A stretch of 64,000 bases of DNA from Athripsodes cinereus. Lineage: Eukaryota; Arthropoda; Insecta; Trichoptera; Leptoceridae. The number at the start of each line of letters is the position of its first letter. The first letter of the stretch is position 1. The notes below the pieces were generated by a model. That model was not told the origin of the DNA. It made no database searches and saw nothing but the letters and a program-made list of their open reading frames with translations. Shown in pieces: positions 63,782 to 64,000 of the stretch. Position numbers and translations under genes: made by a program. The stretch is taken from positions 6,691,572 to 6,755,571 of the forward strand of contig OX388325.1 of NCBI GenBank assembly GCA_947579605.1, in the 5' to 3' direction.

Positions 63782-64000
63782 CTTTTAAAAAACATTCAAA
63801 ATGTCTCGTAACTGTTACATAGTTAATTCTTCTAAAATTACTAATATTTTTTTTATTTATTTAATTATTTTTTTTACGAAAATACGTCAAACTACATACA
63901 TCATGACTGAGAGTGTTGACATGGCAGTGAAAGCATAGGATGAACAAATGTAAACAGACGTGTTCACTTTTGATGAACAGCTTTGATCCTGACACTCTGG

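Overview
This window is from a eukaryotic nuclear genome, most likely an insect and probably a moth or butterfly. It is AT-rich and intron-bearing. It holds a ZAD-type C2H2 zinc-finger gene (an insect-expanded class), short strings like TAGGTACCTAC that I associate with Lepidoptera, and many tRNA-derived SINEs and non-LTR retrotransposon remnants. The species call is inference. There is no sign of bacterial operons, CRISPR arrays or viral genomes.

Genes. The supported host genes lie at the right end as a divergent pair. A single-exon ZAD/C2H2 zinc-finger protein gene (58561-59808, minus) and the 5' part of an ADCK1-type UbiB/aarF-domain kinase gene (four exons, 60345-62590, plus) are separated by 536 bp that probably hold a shared promoter. 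The kinase gene is incomplete: its last exons should lie in or beyond a 200-N assembly gap (63054-63253). Three further stretches look like exons of unidentified genes: 17467-17602 (minus, internal), 18899-19055 (plus, weaker) and 53908-54117 (plus, terminal).

Everything else is mobile-element sediment. Retrotransposon remnants include at least fifteen RTE-like 3' fragments sharing an LRWFGHVERM / GRPRTTW C-terminal region, further RTE-like families, a CR1-like family with a good RT domain at 49025-50689, and a second RT family at 19500-21083 and 41641-42790. There are also fragments with a VIDIAVP / SATGV motif, and one RNase H fragment (30169-30720).

A short repeat of about 250 bp occurs more than twenty times. 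Its 3' end (TACCCC hairpin, CCGTGATGGTAT, then a microsatellite) matches the 3' end of the RTE-like family, suggesting RTE-driven SINE or non-autonomous amplification. tRNA-like SINEs also occur.

DNA transposons are mostly non-autonomous and several can be delimited to the base: hAT-type elements with exact 8-bp target duplications (5814-6100, 32312-32743, 34725-36185, 55608-55957), a degraded one at 23910-24619, pogo/Tigger-like elements flanked by TA (1069-1630, 51721-52220, 54474-55272; a partner at 11229-12062), a piggyBac-like element flanked by TTAA (24640-25561), and many foldback MITEs. The most striking structure is a perfect palindrome with 85-bp arms and no spacer at 34216-34385, nested in a larger, diverged palindrome. 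Nested insertions give a relative chronology, for example a LINE end inside a Tigger-like copy whose sister copy preserves the empty site.
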